64,000 nucleotides of DNA from assembly GCF_003008515.1 (NCBI RefSeq), contig NZ_CP027668.1, forward strand, positions 3,761,001 through 3,825,000, read 5' to 3'. The translations under genes and the position numbers were made by a program. Shown here in pieces: positions 9,357 through 18,758 of the stretch. The stretch comes from Phreatobacter cathodiphilus. Lineage in GTDB: Bacteria > Pseudomonadota > Alphaproteobacteria > Rhizobiales > Phreatobacteraceae. The notes beneath the pieces are model-generated. The model was not told the origin of the DNA and did not search any database. It saw only the letters and a program-made list of their open reading frames with translations. How positions within the stretch are numbered: the stretch's first letter is position 1; every line of letters begins with the position of its first letter.

Positions 9357-10394
9357 TCACCGTGCCGTCCTCCAGGCTCTGACCCGCGCCACCATGCGCT
9401 CGACATGGGCGATCGGCGTCGGCGGCAGAATGCCGTGGCCGAGATTGAAGATCAGCCGCCCCGGCCCATAGGCCTCGAGCGTCGCATCGACGGCCCGGTC
9501 CAGCGCTTCGCCGCCCGCCAGCAGCGCGATGGGATCGACATTGCCCTGCACCGCCACCTGCGGCTGGATCTCCCGGCTGACGAAGGCGGCATCCGCGGTC
9601 CAATCGAGCCCGACCGCATCAGCTCCGGTGCCCGCCACCATCATGGCCAGCCGCGTTCCCGCGCCCTTCGGGAACACGATCACCGGAATGTCGGGTGCCG
9701 CCGCCTTCACGCCGGCGACGATCCGGCCGATCGGCTCCACCGACCAGGCCCTAAACTGCGCCTCCGGCAGAACACCGGCCCAGGTGTCGAAAATCTGCAC
9801 CGTCTCGACACCGGCCCGGATCTGACCGAGGAGATAGGTGATCGAGGCCTCGACGATCAGGTCGATCAGCCGCGAGAAGCCTTGCGGGTCGCGATAGGCG
9901 AAAAGCCGGGCCGCCACCTGGTCGTCGCCGCCCCGGCCCGCCACCATGTAGGTCGCTACCGTCCACGGCGCCCCGCAGAAGCCGATCAGCGTCGTCGCCG
10001 GGGGAAGCTGCTCCCGGATGCGCGCCACCGCCTCGTAGACCTTGCCCACGATGGCTTGGTCCAGCGCATCGGCCAGGCGCGACAGCCCGCCCGCATCCAC
10101 TAGCGGGTCGAGCCGGGGACCCTCGCCGGCCTCGAAGGCCACCGTCTGGCCGAGAGCGTGGGGAACCACCAGAATGTCGGAGAACAGGATGGCGCCGTCG
10201 AAGCCGAAGCGGCGCAGCGGCTGCAGCGTCACCTCTGCCGCCAGCTCGGGATTGAAGCAAAGATCGAGGAATGAACCGGCCTTCTCCCTCACCTCTCGGT
10301 ATTCCGGCAGGTAGCGCCCGGCCTGCCGCATCATCCAGATGGGCGGGGAGGCCGCATGGCCGCCCTTCAGGACGGCGAGAAGAGGCTTGTGCAC
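9357..10394 (-). CDS. hemE: Uroporphyrinogen decarboxylase
   Basis: HemE removes four carboxylates from uroporphyrinogen III to give coproporphyrinogen III in haem synthesis. At 345 aa it has the usual length. The two family signatures are present: [18 protein letters not shown] near the N-terminus and the [16 protein letters not shown] segment. In Caulobacter and several Rhizobiales hemE flanks the chromosomal origin; here too it borders the 378-bp candidate origin and reads away from it. Confidence 0.96.
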   Translation of the reverse strand: MHKPLLAVLKGGHAASPPIWMMRQAGRYLPEYREVREKAGSFLDLCFNPELAAEVTLQPLRRFGFDGAILFSDILVVPHALGQTVAFEAGEGPRLDPLVDAGGLSRLADALDQAIVGKVYEAVARIREQLPPATTLIGFCGAPWTVATYMVAGRGGDDQVAARLFAYRDPQGFSRLIDLIVEASITYLLGQIRAGVETVQIFDTWAGVLPEAQFRAWSVEPIGRIVAGVKAAAPDIPVIVFPKGAGTRLAMMVAGTGADAVGLDWTADAAFVSREIQPQVAVQGNVDPIALLAGGEALDRAVDATLEAYGPGRLIFNLGHGILPPTPIAHVERMVARVRAWRTAR

Positions 10395-10772
10395 GGTCGC
10401 TCCCTGATCCCCTCTTTCCCTTCTAACTTGATGAAAGAGAGTCTTCTTCGATTCCTTGACACTGGATTACGAGAAGACAGATCCCTTCACAAGTTGTCCA
10501 CCGATCCTGCCGCGGCCCATCCGCCGCCCCGCCGCCGGCCGCGGCCATACCGGGCCACGCAAGCCGTTGATTTCACCGAGCTAACGCAAAGGCCTCGTAC
10601 CGTGGCGGCCGGCCATCCCGAACTTATCCCCGCCTCCGCCCGGGCGCTCCCCGCCCGGCCATGGCTGGGGACGGCTTTGGGATGAACCTGGTCGGCCCCC
10701 TTGCGGACGGGCGTCTTCCATGGCCTTTTCCCTTCTCGTCCACAGCCCCGACCGACTTCATACAGAGCGCTG
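10395..10772. other. Candidate chromosomal replication origin (oriC)
   Basis: This 378-bp gap between divergent hemE and ppsR is the longest gene-free stretch in the window. Its hemE-proximal part (about 10413-10495) is clearly AT-richer than its surroundings and includes a GANTC site at 10450-10454 and a TTGACA at 10456. Three same-strand 9-mers match the DnaA box TTATCCACA at 7 of 9 positions: TTGTCCACC (10494-10502), TTATCCCCG (10624-10632) and TCGTCCACA (10736-10744). All core genes to the left read left and all to the right read right, as expected around a bidirectional origin. It may also carry the hemE and ppsR promoters. Confidence 0.65.
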
Positions 10773-11624
10773 ATGCCGCATCGTCGCGAGAGCTACTTCC
10801 ATCTCCATCTCGTGTCGGACGCCACCGGCGAGACCCTGATGACGGTCGGTCGCGCAGCGGCTGTCCAGTACTCGACCGTCTCGGCCATAGAACACGTCTA
10901 CCCCCTCGTGCGTTCCCAGAAGCAGCTCGACCGCGTGCTCAGCGAGATCGAATCGAGCCCCGGCATCGTCCTCTACACCCTGGTCGACCAGGAACTGACC
11001 GACCGGCTCAATGCCAAGTGCAAGGAATTCGGCTGTCCCTGCCTCTCGGTTCTCGCGCCCATCCTGTCCATGTTCCAGAACTATCTCGGCGCCGCCTCGA
11101 CCCCCCGCGTCGGCGCCCAGCACGTGCTCAACGCCGAATATTTCCAGCGCATCGACGCGCTGAACTACACGATGATGCACGATGACGGGCAGCTTCCCGA
11201 GAACTGGGAGGAGGCCGACGTCCTCCTCGTCGGCGTGTCGCGCACGTCGAAGACGCCGACCTCCATCTATCTCGCCAATCGCGGGGTGAAGGCTGCGAAC
11301 ATCCCCCTCGTGCCCGGCATTCCCCTGCCCGACGCCATCTGGTCGCTGAAGAAGCCGCTGATCGTCGGCCTCTTCGCCAGCCCCGAGCGGATCGTCCAGA
11401 TCCGCGAAAACCGCATCCTCACCCTCAACGCCCCGCAGGACCGGTCGAGCTATGTCGACCGGGTGGCCGTGGCCGAAGAGATCGCCCAGTCGCGCCGGCT
11501 CTTCGGCACCAACAACTGGCCGATCATCGACGTCACCCGCCGCTCCATCGAGGAAACGGCGGCCGGCATCATTTCGCTCCTCAAGGACCACCGCCGGGCC
11601 CTCGACGACAAGGCGCGGGCATGA
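10773..11624 (+). CDS. Bifunctional kinase/pyrophosphorylase (PEP synthase regulatory protein family)
   Basis: This 283-aa DUF299 protein belongs to the family that phosphorylates and dephosphorylates pyruvate phosphate dikinase or PEP synthase, using ADP and Pi. It has the N-terminal [20 protein letters not shown] signature and the family P-loop [18 protein letters not shown]. The ATG at 10773 is chosen because the family begins just before the FHLHLVSD motif; an earlier in-frame start at 10701 would add 24 non-conserved residues. It is the first gene right of the candidate oriC and overlaps maf by 4 nt. Confidence 0.9.
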   Translation: MPHRRESYFHLHLVSDATGETLMTVGRAAAVQYSTVSAIEHVYPLVRSQKQLDRVLSEIESSPGIVLYTLVDQELTDRLNAKCKEFGCPCLSVLAPILSMFQNYLGAASTPRVGAQHVLNAEYFQRIDALNYTMMHDDGQLPENWEEADVLLVGVSRTSKTPTSIYLANRGVKAANIPLVPGIPLPDAIWSLKKPLIVGLFASPERIVQIRENRILTLNAPQDRSSYVDRVAVAEEIAQSRRLFGTNNWPIIDVTRRSIEETAAGIISLLKDHRRALDDKARA

Positions 11625-12217
11625 CGCGCCTCGTCCTCGCCTCGAAATCGGCGGCGCGCGCCGCCATGCTGCGTCAGGCCGGCCTCGCCGTCGATCTCAC
11701 TCCCGCCGACATCGACGAGCGCGCGCTGGACGAGGCGCTCGCCCGCGAGGGGCGCGATCCCGCCGCCATTGCCCGCGCCCTCGGCGAGGCTAAGGCCCTC
11801 GCGGTCAGCCGCGCCCATCCCGAGGCGGTCGTGATCGGCGCCGACCAGACCCTGGCGCTGGGGCCGCGGCGCTTCTCCAAACCCGTCGACCTCCAGGCGG
11901 CCCGCGCCAATCTCCTCGCCCTGCGCGGCCGGACCCATCATCTCCATTCCGGCGTCGCCCTGGCGCGCGGCGGCACCATCCTCTTCTCGGCCGTGGCTTC
12001 CGCCGCCATGACCATGCGGCCCTTCTCGGACGCCTTCCTCGACGCCTATCTCGCGGGAGCCGGCGAGCGCCTGCTCTCCTCCGTCGGCTGCTACCAGCTC
12101 GAGGCCGAGGGCATTCAGCTCTTCGAGCGGATCGAGGGGGACTATTTCACCATCCTCGGCATGCCGCTGCTGCCGCTCCTTGCCGCTCTCCGCACCCTGG
12201 GGATCGCCGCCACATGA
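11621..12217 (+). CDS. maf: Maf-family nucleoside triphosphate pyrophosphatase
   Basis: Maf proteins hydrolyse non-canonical or house-keeping NTPs to NMPs and are linked to septum control. The 198-aa protein has the N-terminal substrate loop [14 protein letters not shown] (a variant of the usual S-x-S-P-R-R), GADQTL with the catalytic aspartate, and [12 protein letters not shown] near the C-terminus. It overlaps ppsR by 4 nt at its start and aroE by 4 nt at its end, so it is translationally coupled in a ppsR-maf-aroE-coaE-dnaQ operon. Confidence 0.9.
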   Translation: MTRLVLASKSAARAAMLRQAGLAVDLTPADIDERALDEALAREGRDPAAIARALGEAKALAVSRAHPEAVVIGADQTLALGPRRFSKPVDLQAARANLLALRGRTHHLHSGVALARGGTILFSAVASAAMTMRPFSDAFLDAYLAGAGERLLSSVGCYQLEAEGIQLFERIEGDYFTILGMPLLPLLAALRTLGIAAT

Positions 12218-13044
12218 TCCGCGCCTGCTGTATCGGGTGGCCGGTCACCCACGTCCGTTCGCCGCTCATCCACGGCTTCTGGCTGAAGCGCTACGGCATC
12301 GACGGCGCCTATGGCCGTGAGGCGGTGGAACCCGGCGGCGTCGCCGCTTTCCTGCACGGCCTGGGGGATCGCGGCCTCGCCGGCTGTAACGTCACCATTC
12401 CCCACAAGGAGGCCGCCTTCGCCACGATGGACGAGGTCGATCCAGGCGCCGTGGCGGTTGGCGCGGTCAATACGGTCTGGCTGGACGGGGGCCGCCTCGT
12501 CGGCATGAACTCGGACGTGATCGGCTTTCTGACGAATCTCGACCAGCAGGCGCCCGGCTGGGACCGCGAGGTCGACCAGGCGCTCGTCCTCGGCGCCGGC
12601 GGCGCCGCCCGCGGCATCGTCCATGGCCTTCTCTCGCGCGGCGTGCCGGTCGTCACGCTGGCGAATCGATCCCTTGGAAAGGCCGAGGCCATCGCCGCTG
12701 GCCATCCCCGCGCCGTCCGGCCGCTCGCCTGGCAGGACCTGCCGAAAGCGCTCGGCGAGGCCGACCTTCTCGTCAACACCACATCCCTCGGCATGGTGGG
12801 CCAGCCGCCGCTCGACCTGCCTCTGGACGGCCTCAAGCCCTCCGCCATCGTCTCCGACATCGTCTACGTGCCGCTGGAGACCGAACTTCTCGCCCGCGCC
12901 GCGGCCCGCGGCCATCGCACCGTCGAGGGGCTCGGCATGCTGCTCCACCAGGCTGTTCCGGGTTTTGCCCGCTGGTTCGGTGTTACGCCGGAGGTGACGC
13001 CGGACCTACACGCCCATCTCGCAGCCAACATCCTGGGGCATTGA
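12214..13044 (+). CDS. aroE: Shikimate dehydrogenase (NADP+)
   Basis: AroE reduces 3-dehydroshikimate to shikimate in aromatic amino-acid synthesis. The 276-aa protein has [13 protein letters not shown] (substrate-binding serines), the catalytic lysine motif [16 protein letters not shown], the Rossmann loop [10 protein letters not shown] and a LANRS NADP-binding patch. The C-terminal [18 protein letters not shown] is standard. Its ATG overlaps the maf stop by 4 nt. Confidence 0.95.
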   Translation: MIRACCIGWPVTHVRSPLIHGFWLKRYGIDGAYGREAVEPGGVAAFLHGLGDRGLAGCNVTIPHKEAAFATMDEVDPGAVAVGAVNTVWLDGGRLVGMNSDVIGFLTNLDQQAPGWDREVDQALVLGAGGAARGIVHGLLSRGVPVVTLANRSLGKAEAIAAGHPRAVRPLAWQDLPKALGEADLLVNTTSLGMVGQPPLDLPLDGLKPSAIVSDIVYVPLETELLARAAARGHRTVEGLGMLLHQAVPGFARWFGVTPEVTPDLHAHLAANILGH

Positions 13045-13046
13045 TC

Positions 13047-13643
13047 ATGTTCGTGCTCGGCCTCACGGGCTCCATCGGCATGGGCAAGTCCACCACCTCC
13101 GCTTTCTTCCGGGAGGCCGGCATACCGGTCCACGACGCCGACGCCACCGTCCACCGGCTCTATGCCGGCGCGGCGGTCGGCCCGATCGCAGAGGCCTTCC
13201 CTGGCGTGGTCGTCGACGGCATCGTCGATCGCACCCGGCTCGGGGCCCTCGTGCTTGGGGACGGAGCCGCCATGAAGCGGCTCGAGGCCATCGTCCATCC
13301 GCTCGTTGGCGCAGCCGAAATCGCCTTCCGCGGCCGGATGCGGGCCGCCGGCCATCCTCTCGCCGTGCTGGACATACCGCTCCTCCTGGAAACCGGCGCC
13401 GAGCGGCGGGTCGATGCCGTCGCCGTCATTTCCGCGCCGGCAGACGTGCAGCGCGCCCGCGTGCTGGCCCGCCCCGGTATGACCGCGGAGAAGTTCGCGG
13501 CCATCCTCGCTCGTCAGATGCCGGATGTGGAGAAGCGCCGCCGGGCCCATTTCGTCATCGAATCGGGCTATGGTCTGGACGCCGCGCGTCGCCAGGTCGC
13601 CGATATCGTCCGGGCGCTGGCCGGCAGCCGCAGGAGCCATTGA
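13047..13643 (+). CDS. coaE: Dephospho-CoA kinase
   Basis: CoaE catalyses the last step of coenzyme A synthesis, phosphorylating the 3'-OH of dephospho-CoA. The 198-aa protein opens with the P-loop [13 protein letters not shown], followed by [12 protein letters not shown], the [10 protein letters not shown] segment and the lid [19 protein letters not shown]. The ATG at 13047, 2 nt after the aroE stop, is preferred; a TTG at 13041 in the same frame would add two residues. The stop overlaps the dnaQ ATG by one base. Confidence 0.94.
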   Translation: MFVLGLTGSIGMGKSTTSAFFREAGIPVHDADATVHRLYAGAAVGPIAEAFPGVVVDGIVDRTRLGALVLGDGAAMKRLEAIVHPLVGAAEIAFRGRMRAAGHPLAVLDIPLLLETGAERRVDAVAVISAPADVQRARVLARPGMTAEKFAAILARQMPDVEKRRRAHFVIESGYGLDAARRQVADIVRALAGSRRSH

Positions 13644-14371
13644 TGCGCGAGATCATTCTCGACACCGAAACGACCGGCCTCGACCCGCTGCGCGGCGACC
13701 GGCTCGTCGAGATCGGCGGGATCGAGCTCATCAACCATTTCCCGACGGGGCGCACCTACCACGTCTACATCAATCCCGAGCGCGACATGCCGGAGGAGGC
13801 CTTCCGCGTCCACGGCCTGTCGGCGGAGTTCCTGGCCGACAAGCCGCGTTTCGCCGATCTGGTCGCGGATTTCTGGTCCTTCGTCGAAGATGCGACCCTG
13901 GTCATCCACAACGCCTCCTTCGACATGGGCTTCATCAACGCCGAACTGAAGCGCACCGGCCGGCAGCCCTTCCCCATGGACCGGGTGGTCGACACGCTCG
14001 CCATGGCGCGCCGCCGTTTCCCGGGGTCTCCGGCGAGCCTCGACGCCCTCTGCTCCCGCTTCGGCATCGACAATTCACGGCGGACCCGCCACGGCGCTCT
14101 CCTCGACGCGGAGCTCCTGGCGGACGTCTATATCGAGCTCATCGGCGGCCGGCAGGCCTCCTTCGGCCTCGCCGAGGCCGCGAGCGCGACCCGCCGCGCG
14201 GCGCGCGGCCAGGCCATCGCCCTCCAGCGTCCCGTGCCGCTGGCGCCGCGCCTGACGGAGGAGGAGATCCGCGCCCATGCTGCCTTCATCCTCGACTTGG
14301 GTGACAAGGCGATCTGGTATGACCAACTGCCGCGTCCCCCCGCCGAGCCCGCCGCCTTGACCCCCCGGTGA
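13643..14371 (+). CDS. dnaQ: DNA polymerase III epsilon subunit (3'-5' exonuclease)
   Basis: DnaQ is the proofreading subunit of the replicative polymerase. The DEDDh exonuclease motifs are visible: ExoI ILDTETTGLDP, ExoII HNASFDMGFINAEL and ExoIII HGALLDAELLADVY with the catalytic histidine. The 242-aa length fits and the tail carries a possible polymerase-binding segment. The ATG at 13643 (TGATG junction with coaE) is chosen over a TTG 3 nt upstream. It is the last gene of the rightward operon beginning with ppsR. Confidence 0.94.
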   Translation: MREIILDTETTGLDPLRGDRLVEIGGIELINHFPTGRTYHVYINPERDMPEEAFRVHGLSAEFLADKPRFADLVADFWSFVEDATLVIHNASFDMGFINAELKRTGRQPFPMDRVVDTLAMARRRFPGSPASLDALCSRFGIDNSRRTRHGALLDAELLADVYIELIGGRQASFGLAEAASATRRAARGQAIALQRPVPLAPRLTEEEIRAHAAFILDLGDKAIWYDQLPRPPAEPAALTPR

Positions 14372-14433
14372 CATACCGATACCAATGACGCCCTCGTGAC
14401 AGGGCTCGTGGGGAGCTCGTCTTCATCGGGCCG

Positions 14434-15051
14434 ATGATGGTCGACCATACACCCATGAGCCGTGCAGCCGTCCTACGCCGACCCGAACAGCGGCGGGACG
14501 ACGATGCGCGCTTCCTCAAGAACTGGCTGAAAAATCCCCTTCGCATGGGCGCCGTGGCGCCCTCCGGGCCGATCCTCGCCCGCCGCATGGCGAGCTATGT
14601 CGACCCCACGGGCACAGGCCCGGTCATCGAACTCGGACCGGGCACAGGAGCCATCACCGCGGCCCTGGTCGCACGCGGGGTCGATCCCCGCCGCCTCGTC
14701 CTGGTCGAATATTCCATGGAATTCTGCCGTCTGCTGCGGGAGCGCTTTCCCGCCGCGACCGTCGTTCACGGCGATGCCTATACGCTCAGCCGCACCCTCT
14801 CCGGCCGGCTTGCGGAACCTGCCGACGCCCTCGTCTCGGGCCTGCCGCTGATGACGCGGCCCGAGCCCATCCGCCTGAAGCTGCTGAACGATGCCCTGGC
14901 GCTGATGAAGCCGGGCGCCCCCTTCGTCCAGTTCACCTATTCGGTGACCTCGCCCATTCCGATCAAGGGCGGTGCCTTCACGGCCCATCCGTCCGAGCGG
15001 ATCTGGCGCAACATTCCCCCCGCCCGCGTCTGGGTCTATCAGCGCTCCTAA
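14434..15051 (+). CDS. PmtA-like phospholipid N-methyltransferase
   Basis: This 205-aa class I SAM-dependent methyltransferase resembles the rhizobial soluble phosphatidylethanolamine N-methyltransferase PmtA, which converts PE to phosphatidylcholine. Shared features are FLKNWLKNPLRMGAVAPSG, the SAM loop IELGPGTGAITAALV, LVEYSMEFCRLLRERFP, VHGDAY and the C-terminal IPPARVWVYQRS. It could instead be an rRNA-adenine-type methyltransferase homologue, but the C-terminal signature favours PmtA. Start choice is uncertain: ATG at 14434 (used), 14437 or 14455, none with a strong ribosome site. It converges on pdeM with 7 nt between stops. Confidence 0.78.
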   Translation: MMVDHTPMSRAAVLRRPEQRRDDDARFLKNWLKNPLRMGAVAPSGPILARRMASYVDPTGTGPVIELGPGTGAITAALVARGVDPRRLVLVEYSMEFCRLLRERFPAATVVHGDAYTLSRTLSGRLAEPADALVSGLPLMTRPEPIRLKLLNDALALMKPGAPFVQFTYSVTSPIPIKGGAFTAHPSERIWRNIPPARVWVYQRS

Positions 15052-15058
15052 CGGCCGT

Positions 15059-15730
15059 TCAAGCCGCGACCCGGTAGGCGCGCTGCTGGCCCAGCGCGAA
15101 AACCGTCATGCGCCCGGGAAACAGCGACCGGATCGCCGGTGCCCGGATGTCGAGCCCGCCGGTGAAAGCGCCGAAGGCCGGCATCACGATCCGTGTTTCA
15201 CATGAAACGAAGGCCTTGCGGCGCAGGCTGCCGCCGCGCGCCACCACGGTCACGCAGGGGTGGAGATGGCCGGCGATCTCGGGGCCCGCCGGCGCGGCGG
15301 TCGGTTCGTGGGCGAATCGAACGGCACCCTCGACGATTTCCGCGCAGCACTGACCGGGCAAGGCACCGTCGAGCACGGGGTCGTGGTTGCCGGCGATCCA
15401 GATCCAGTCGCGGCCGGCCTGGAGGCTGCGCAGCGCGGCGAGATCGGGCGCCGCCATGCGCGTCGGTCCGGCCCTGTCGTGGAAACTGTCGCCGAGCGAG
15501 ATCACCGCCCTCGGCCGATAGCGGGCGATCACCGCGGCGAGCGTCGCCAGCGTCTGCGCCGTATCGTAAGGCGGGATCAGCGTGCGCCGGGCCGCCAGCG
15601 ACGATCCCTTCTCCAGGTGCAGGTCGGACACGACGAGCAGCCGCGCCGCCGCGCACCACAGCGCCCCCGAGGCATCGGCGACGAAGGGGCGGCCGGCAAG
15701 GCTGATCACGGTCTCGGCGGTCGAGGTCAT
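15059..15730 (-). CDS. pdeM: Ligase-associated DNA damage response phosphoesterase PdeM
   Basis: This is a 223-aa calcineurin-like metallophosphoesterase of the PdeM type, a nuclease encoded beside Lhr-like helicases, ATP-dependent DNA ligase and an MBL exonuclease in DNA-repair clusters. The metal motifs are all present: VVSDLHLEKG, SLGDSFHDRAG, IAGNHD and GHLHP. It follows the helicase gene by 20 nt, so the pair is probably an operon. The expected ligase and exonuclease genes are not adjacent. A degenerate parS-like site lies within the gene at 15194-15209. Confidence 0.88.
   Translation of the reverse strand: MTSTAETVISLAGRPFVADASGALWCAAARLLVVSDLHLEKGSSLAARRTLIPPYDTAQTLATLAAVIARYRPRAVISLGDSFHDRAGPTRMAAPDLAALRSLQAGRDWIWIAGNHDPVLDGALPGQCCAEIVEGAVRFAHEPTAAPAGPEIAGHLHPCVTVVARGGSLRRKAFVSCETRIVMPAFGAFTGGLDIRAPAIRSLFPGRMTVFALGQQRAYRVAA
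15194..15209. promoter_or_regulatory. Degenerate parS-like site
   Basis: TGTTTCACATGAAACG matches the parS consensus at 14 of 16 positions. One mismatch is in the central CG, which breaks perfect symmetry, and one is at the end. It lies inside pdeM, 4.6 kb right of the candidate oriC. ParB proteins tolerate some degenerate sites, so it may be a weak third centromere site on the other side of the origin. Confidence 0.4.
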
Positions 15731-15750
15731 TCCAGATCCGAATCGATTTC

Positions 15751-18330
15751 TCAGTCGTCGCGGGTCAGGCCGGCTTCGGCGAGAAGCGACGCTTCCGCCT
15801 CGGCCAGAAGCGCCTCGCCGGCCTCGCCATAGACCGGCTCTCGGCCGATCTCCAGCATGACCGGCACCGCCAGAGGCGAAACCCGTTCGAGGTCACTGTG
15901 CACGATTCGCCCGCGAATGCGTGACAGCATCTGACCGAGCCGGCCGATGTCGAGGAGGCCGGTCGCCGCGTCCGCCCGTGCCGCCCGCAGCAGCAGGTGG
16001 CCGGGCTCGTGCCGGCGCAGCACGTCGTAGACGAGATCGGTGGAGATGGTGACCTGCCGGCCGGTCTTCTCCTTGCCGGGGTGGCGGCGCTCGATGAGGC
16101 CGGCGATCACCGCGCAGGTGCGGAAGGTCCGCTTCATCATCTGGCTCTCGTCGAGCCAGGCCTCCAGGTCGTCGCCCAGCATGTCCTCGTCGAACAGGGC
16201 GTCGACGGAGAGGTCGCCGCGCCGGATCGCCGCGCCGAGATTGGCCAGGCCCCAGACCGAGAGGGAATAGTCGTTGGCGACGAAGCCCATGGGTCTGAGG
16301 CCCCGCCGCTCCAGGCGCCGCGTCAGCAGCATGCCGAGGGTCTGATGGGCGAGCCTGCCCTCGAACGGATAAGCGACGAGGTGAAAGCGGTCGCCGCGCG
16401 GAAAAGTCTCGACCAGAAGCTGGTCGCGCCCCGGAATGATCGAGACCGCCCGTTGAAGCTCCAGCCATTCGGCGACCTGCGCGGGCAGCTTCCGCCAGTC
16501 CGCAGGTTCCGACAGCATCCGCCTCACACCCTCGGCGAGAAAGGTCGACAGCGGGAACTTGCCGCCGGCATAGGCGGGCACTTTGGGCTCGCGCGATGCC
16601 GAGCGCGCCACATAGACCTCGTTTTCCACCAGCGCCTCGTAGCGCAGCACCTCGCCCGAGAAGACGAAGGTGTCGCCGGGCACGAGGCCTTCGACGAAAT
16701 ATTCTTCCACCTCGCCGAGCACCCGCCCGCCGCGCAGGGGTCCGGTGGGACCGTTCGCGGCCGCGCGGGCGCTGCGCACCAGCCGCACCTTCAGCATGGG
16801 CGACTCGACGATCGTGCCGACATTCATACGGTAGCGCTGGGCGACCGACGGATGGGCGACGCGCCACAGACCCTTCTTGTCCTTCCGGATCTTGGCGAAG
16901 CGCTCGTAGGATTTCAGCGCGTAGCCGCCGGTGGCGACGAAGGCGATGACGTCCCGGAAGGTCGCCTCGTCCAGCCCCGCGTAAGGCGCGGCCGACCGCA
17001 CCTCCTCATAGAGCGCCGTCTCGTCCACGGGCCCGGCGCAGGCCATGCCGAGCACGTGCTGGCAAAGCACGTCGAGGGCGCCGGCGCGCAGCGGCTCGGT
17101 GTCCTGCGCCCCCCGGTCGATCGCCTCCAGCGCGGCGCGGCACTCCATGACCTCGAACCGGTTGGCCGGCACGAGGACGGCCCGGGAGGGTTCGTCCAGC
17201 CGGTGGTTGGCCCGCCCAATCCGCTGCATCAGGCGGCTCGACCCCTTGGGTGCGCCGATGTTGAGCACGAGGTCGACGTCACCCCAGTCGATGCCGAGAT
17301 CGAGCGAGGAGGTGCAGACCACCGCCTTCAGCTTGCCCGCGGCCATGGCGTCCTCCACCCGCCGCCGCTGCGCCACGTCGAGCGAGCCGTGATGCAGGGC
17401 GATGGGCAGGTTCTCCTCGTTGATGGTCCACAGCAGCTGGAACAGCATTTCCGCCTGGCTGCGGGTGTTGACGAAGACCAGCGTCGTCCGGTGCGCCCGG
17501 ATGGCCGCATAGATCTCGCCCGCCGCGTGGCGCGCCGAATGGCCGGCCCAGGGCAGCCGTTCCGCCGTCTCCAGGATCGACACGGCCGGCGCGGCGCCCG
17601 CCGCCGCCATGACCACCGCGGCGTCCGCCACCCCCGGTCGTTGCGACGTCAGGAACCGCGCGAGGTCGGCCGGGTCCTTCACCGTCGCCGACAGGCCGAC
17701 GGTCTGCAGGTCCGGCGCGAGCGTGAAGAGCCGCGCGAGGCCGAGAGAGAGGAGATCGCCGCGCTTCGAGGTGACGAGGGCGTGGAGTTCGTCCAGCACC
17801 ACCCGCTTCAGCGAACCGAACAGAAAAGGCGCGTCGGCGGAGGCGAGCAGCAGCGCGAGCTGCTCCGGCGTCGTCAGCAGGATCTCCGGGGGGTCGGAGC
17901 GCTGGCGCTGGCGTTTGGAGGCGGGCGTGTCGCCGGTGCGGGTCTCGATGCGGATGGCGAGGCCCATATCCTCCGTCGGCGCATAGAGATTGCGGGCAAC
18001 GTCCACCGCCAGCGCTTTCAGCGGCGAGATGTAGAGCGTGTGCAGGCCGCTCCGCCGTGGCGGCGGCGTTCGCCCCACCGGCGTCGCAGCTTCGGCCGCG
18101 GGCCGGCGCGCCGGCTTCTCCGCGAGCTCCACCAGCGAGGGCAGGAACCCCGCCAGGGTCTTGCCGGCTCCGGTGGGCGCCACCAGCAGGGCGGAGCGGC
18201 CCTGCCGGGCCAGCCGCAGCAGGTCGAGCTGATGGGCGCGGGGCGCCCAGCCGCGGGCCGCGAACCAGGCACCGAACCTCTCGGGCAGGAGCAGCGCGTC
18301 GCTCAGGTCGGCATCATCTCGCGCGGACAT
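15751..18330 (-). CDS. Ligase-associated DNA damage response DEXH-box helicase (Lhr-like)
   Basis: The 859-aa protein is a superfamily 2 helicase of the Lhr-like, ligase-associated type. It has motif I APTGAGKTLAG, the DELHAL (DEXH) box, TVGLSATVKDP (motif III), VFVNTRSQAEM, LDLGIDWGDVDLVLNIGAP and the motif VI RLMQRIGRANH. A long C-terminal region with a winged-helix and a WYL-like/beta-barrel part follows. Start: ATG at 18328-18330 (MSARDDADLSDALLL); a TTG 18 nt upstream is also possible. pdeM follows 20 nt downstream. Confidence 0.9.
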   Translation of the reverse strand: MSARDDADLSDALLLPERFGAWFAARGWAPRAHQLDLLRLARQGRSALLVAPTGAGKTLAGFLPSLVELAEKPARRPAAEAATPVGRTPPPRRSGLHTLYISPLKALAVDVARNLYAPTEDMGLAIRIETRTGDTPASKRQRQRSDPPEILLTTPEQLALLLASADAPFLFGSLKRVVLDELHALVTSKRGDLLSLGLARLFTLAPDLQTVGLSATVKDPADLARFLTSQRPGVADAAVVMAAAGAAPAVSILETAERLPWAGHSARHAAGEIYAAIRAHRTTLVFVNTRSQAEMLFQLLWTINEENLPIALHHGSLDVAQRRRVEDAMAAGKLKAVVCTSSLDLGIDWGDVDLVLNIGAPKGSSRLMQRIGRANHRLDEPSRAVLVPANRFEVMECRAALEAIDRGAQDTEPLRAGALDVLCQHVLGMACAGPVDETALYEEVRSAAPYAGLDEATFRDVIAFVATGGYALKSYERFAKIRKDKKGLWRVAHPSVAQRYRMNVGTIVESPMLKVRLVRSARAAANGPTGPLRGGRVLGEVEEYFVEGLVPGDTFVFSGEVLRYEALVENEVYVARSASREPKVPAYAGGKFPLSTFLAEGVRRMLSEPADWRKLPAQVAEWLELQRAVSIIPGRDQLLVETFPRGDRFHLVAYPFEGRLAHQTLGMLLTRRLERRGLRPMGFVANDYSLSVWGLANLGAAIRRGDLSVDALFDEDMLGDDLEAWLDESQMMKRTFRTCAVIAGLIERRHPGKEKTGRQVTISTDLVYDVLRRHEPGHLLLRAARADAATGLLDIGRLGQMLSRIRGRIVHSDLERVSPLAVPVMLEIGREPVYGEAGEALLAEAEASLLAEAGLTRDD

Positions 18331-18380
18331 GCCGACAGAACTAAACAAGAACAGCCCGGAGGGAAAGGGTCGGACACGCC

Positions 18381-18716
18381 TCAGGGGCAGGCCCAGGGCA
18401 GGAAGGTGCTGGCCATGCCGGCATTCATCGCCCGGACGGTGAGGACGTTTGAGAGGTCGATCTCCCGCTGCGAGCGCGGGCAGATCCGCTCCGGGCCGGT
18501 GCAGCCGCCGGCGATGAACCGCTCATGGGCCGCCAGGAAGTCCGCGGACAGACCCTCGCGCCCCTGCCGCCTCAACGCGTCCTCGGACGCCTGGCGATAG
18601 CGATGGCATTTCTCCTCTCCCCAGCTCCGCGTCGGCGCGGATCGGGCGAGGGCTCCGCCGGCGAAGACGACGAGAACGAGGGCGGCGAGGGCCGGCAGAC
18701 GGACGGAAGCGGTCAT
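18381..18716 (-). CDS. Small secreted protein of unknown function
   Basis: This 111-aa protein is not recognised. It has a clear signal peptide (residues 1-24, hydrophobic core LPALAALVLVVFAGG, then ALA-R), so the mature part is about 87 aa and periplasmic. The mature chain has four cysteines (in EKCHRYR, GGCTGPERICP and the final WACP), consistent with two disulfides. It lies between radC and the helicase gene on the same strand but shares no obvious function with either. Start at 18716 gives the signal peptide. Confidence 0.65.
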   Translation of the reverse strand: MTASVRLPALAALVLVVFAGGALARSAPTRSWGEEKCHRYRQASEDALRRQGREGLSADFLAAHERFIAGGCTGPERICPRSQREIDLSNVLTVRAMNAGMASTFLPWACP

Positions 18717-18758
18717 GCCGCTCCTCTGCCGCTGCCCTGCGGCGGGATCAAGGCCGTC

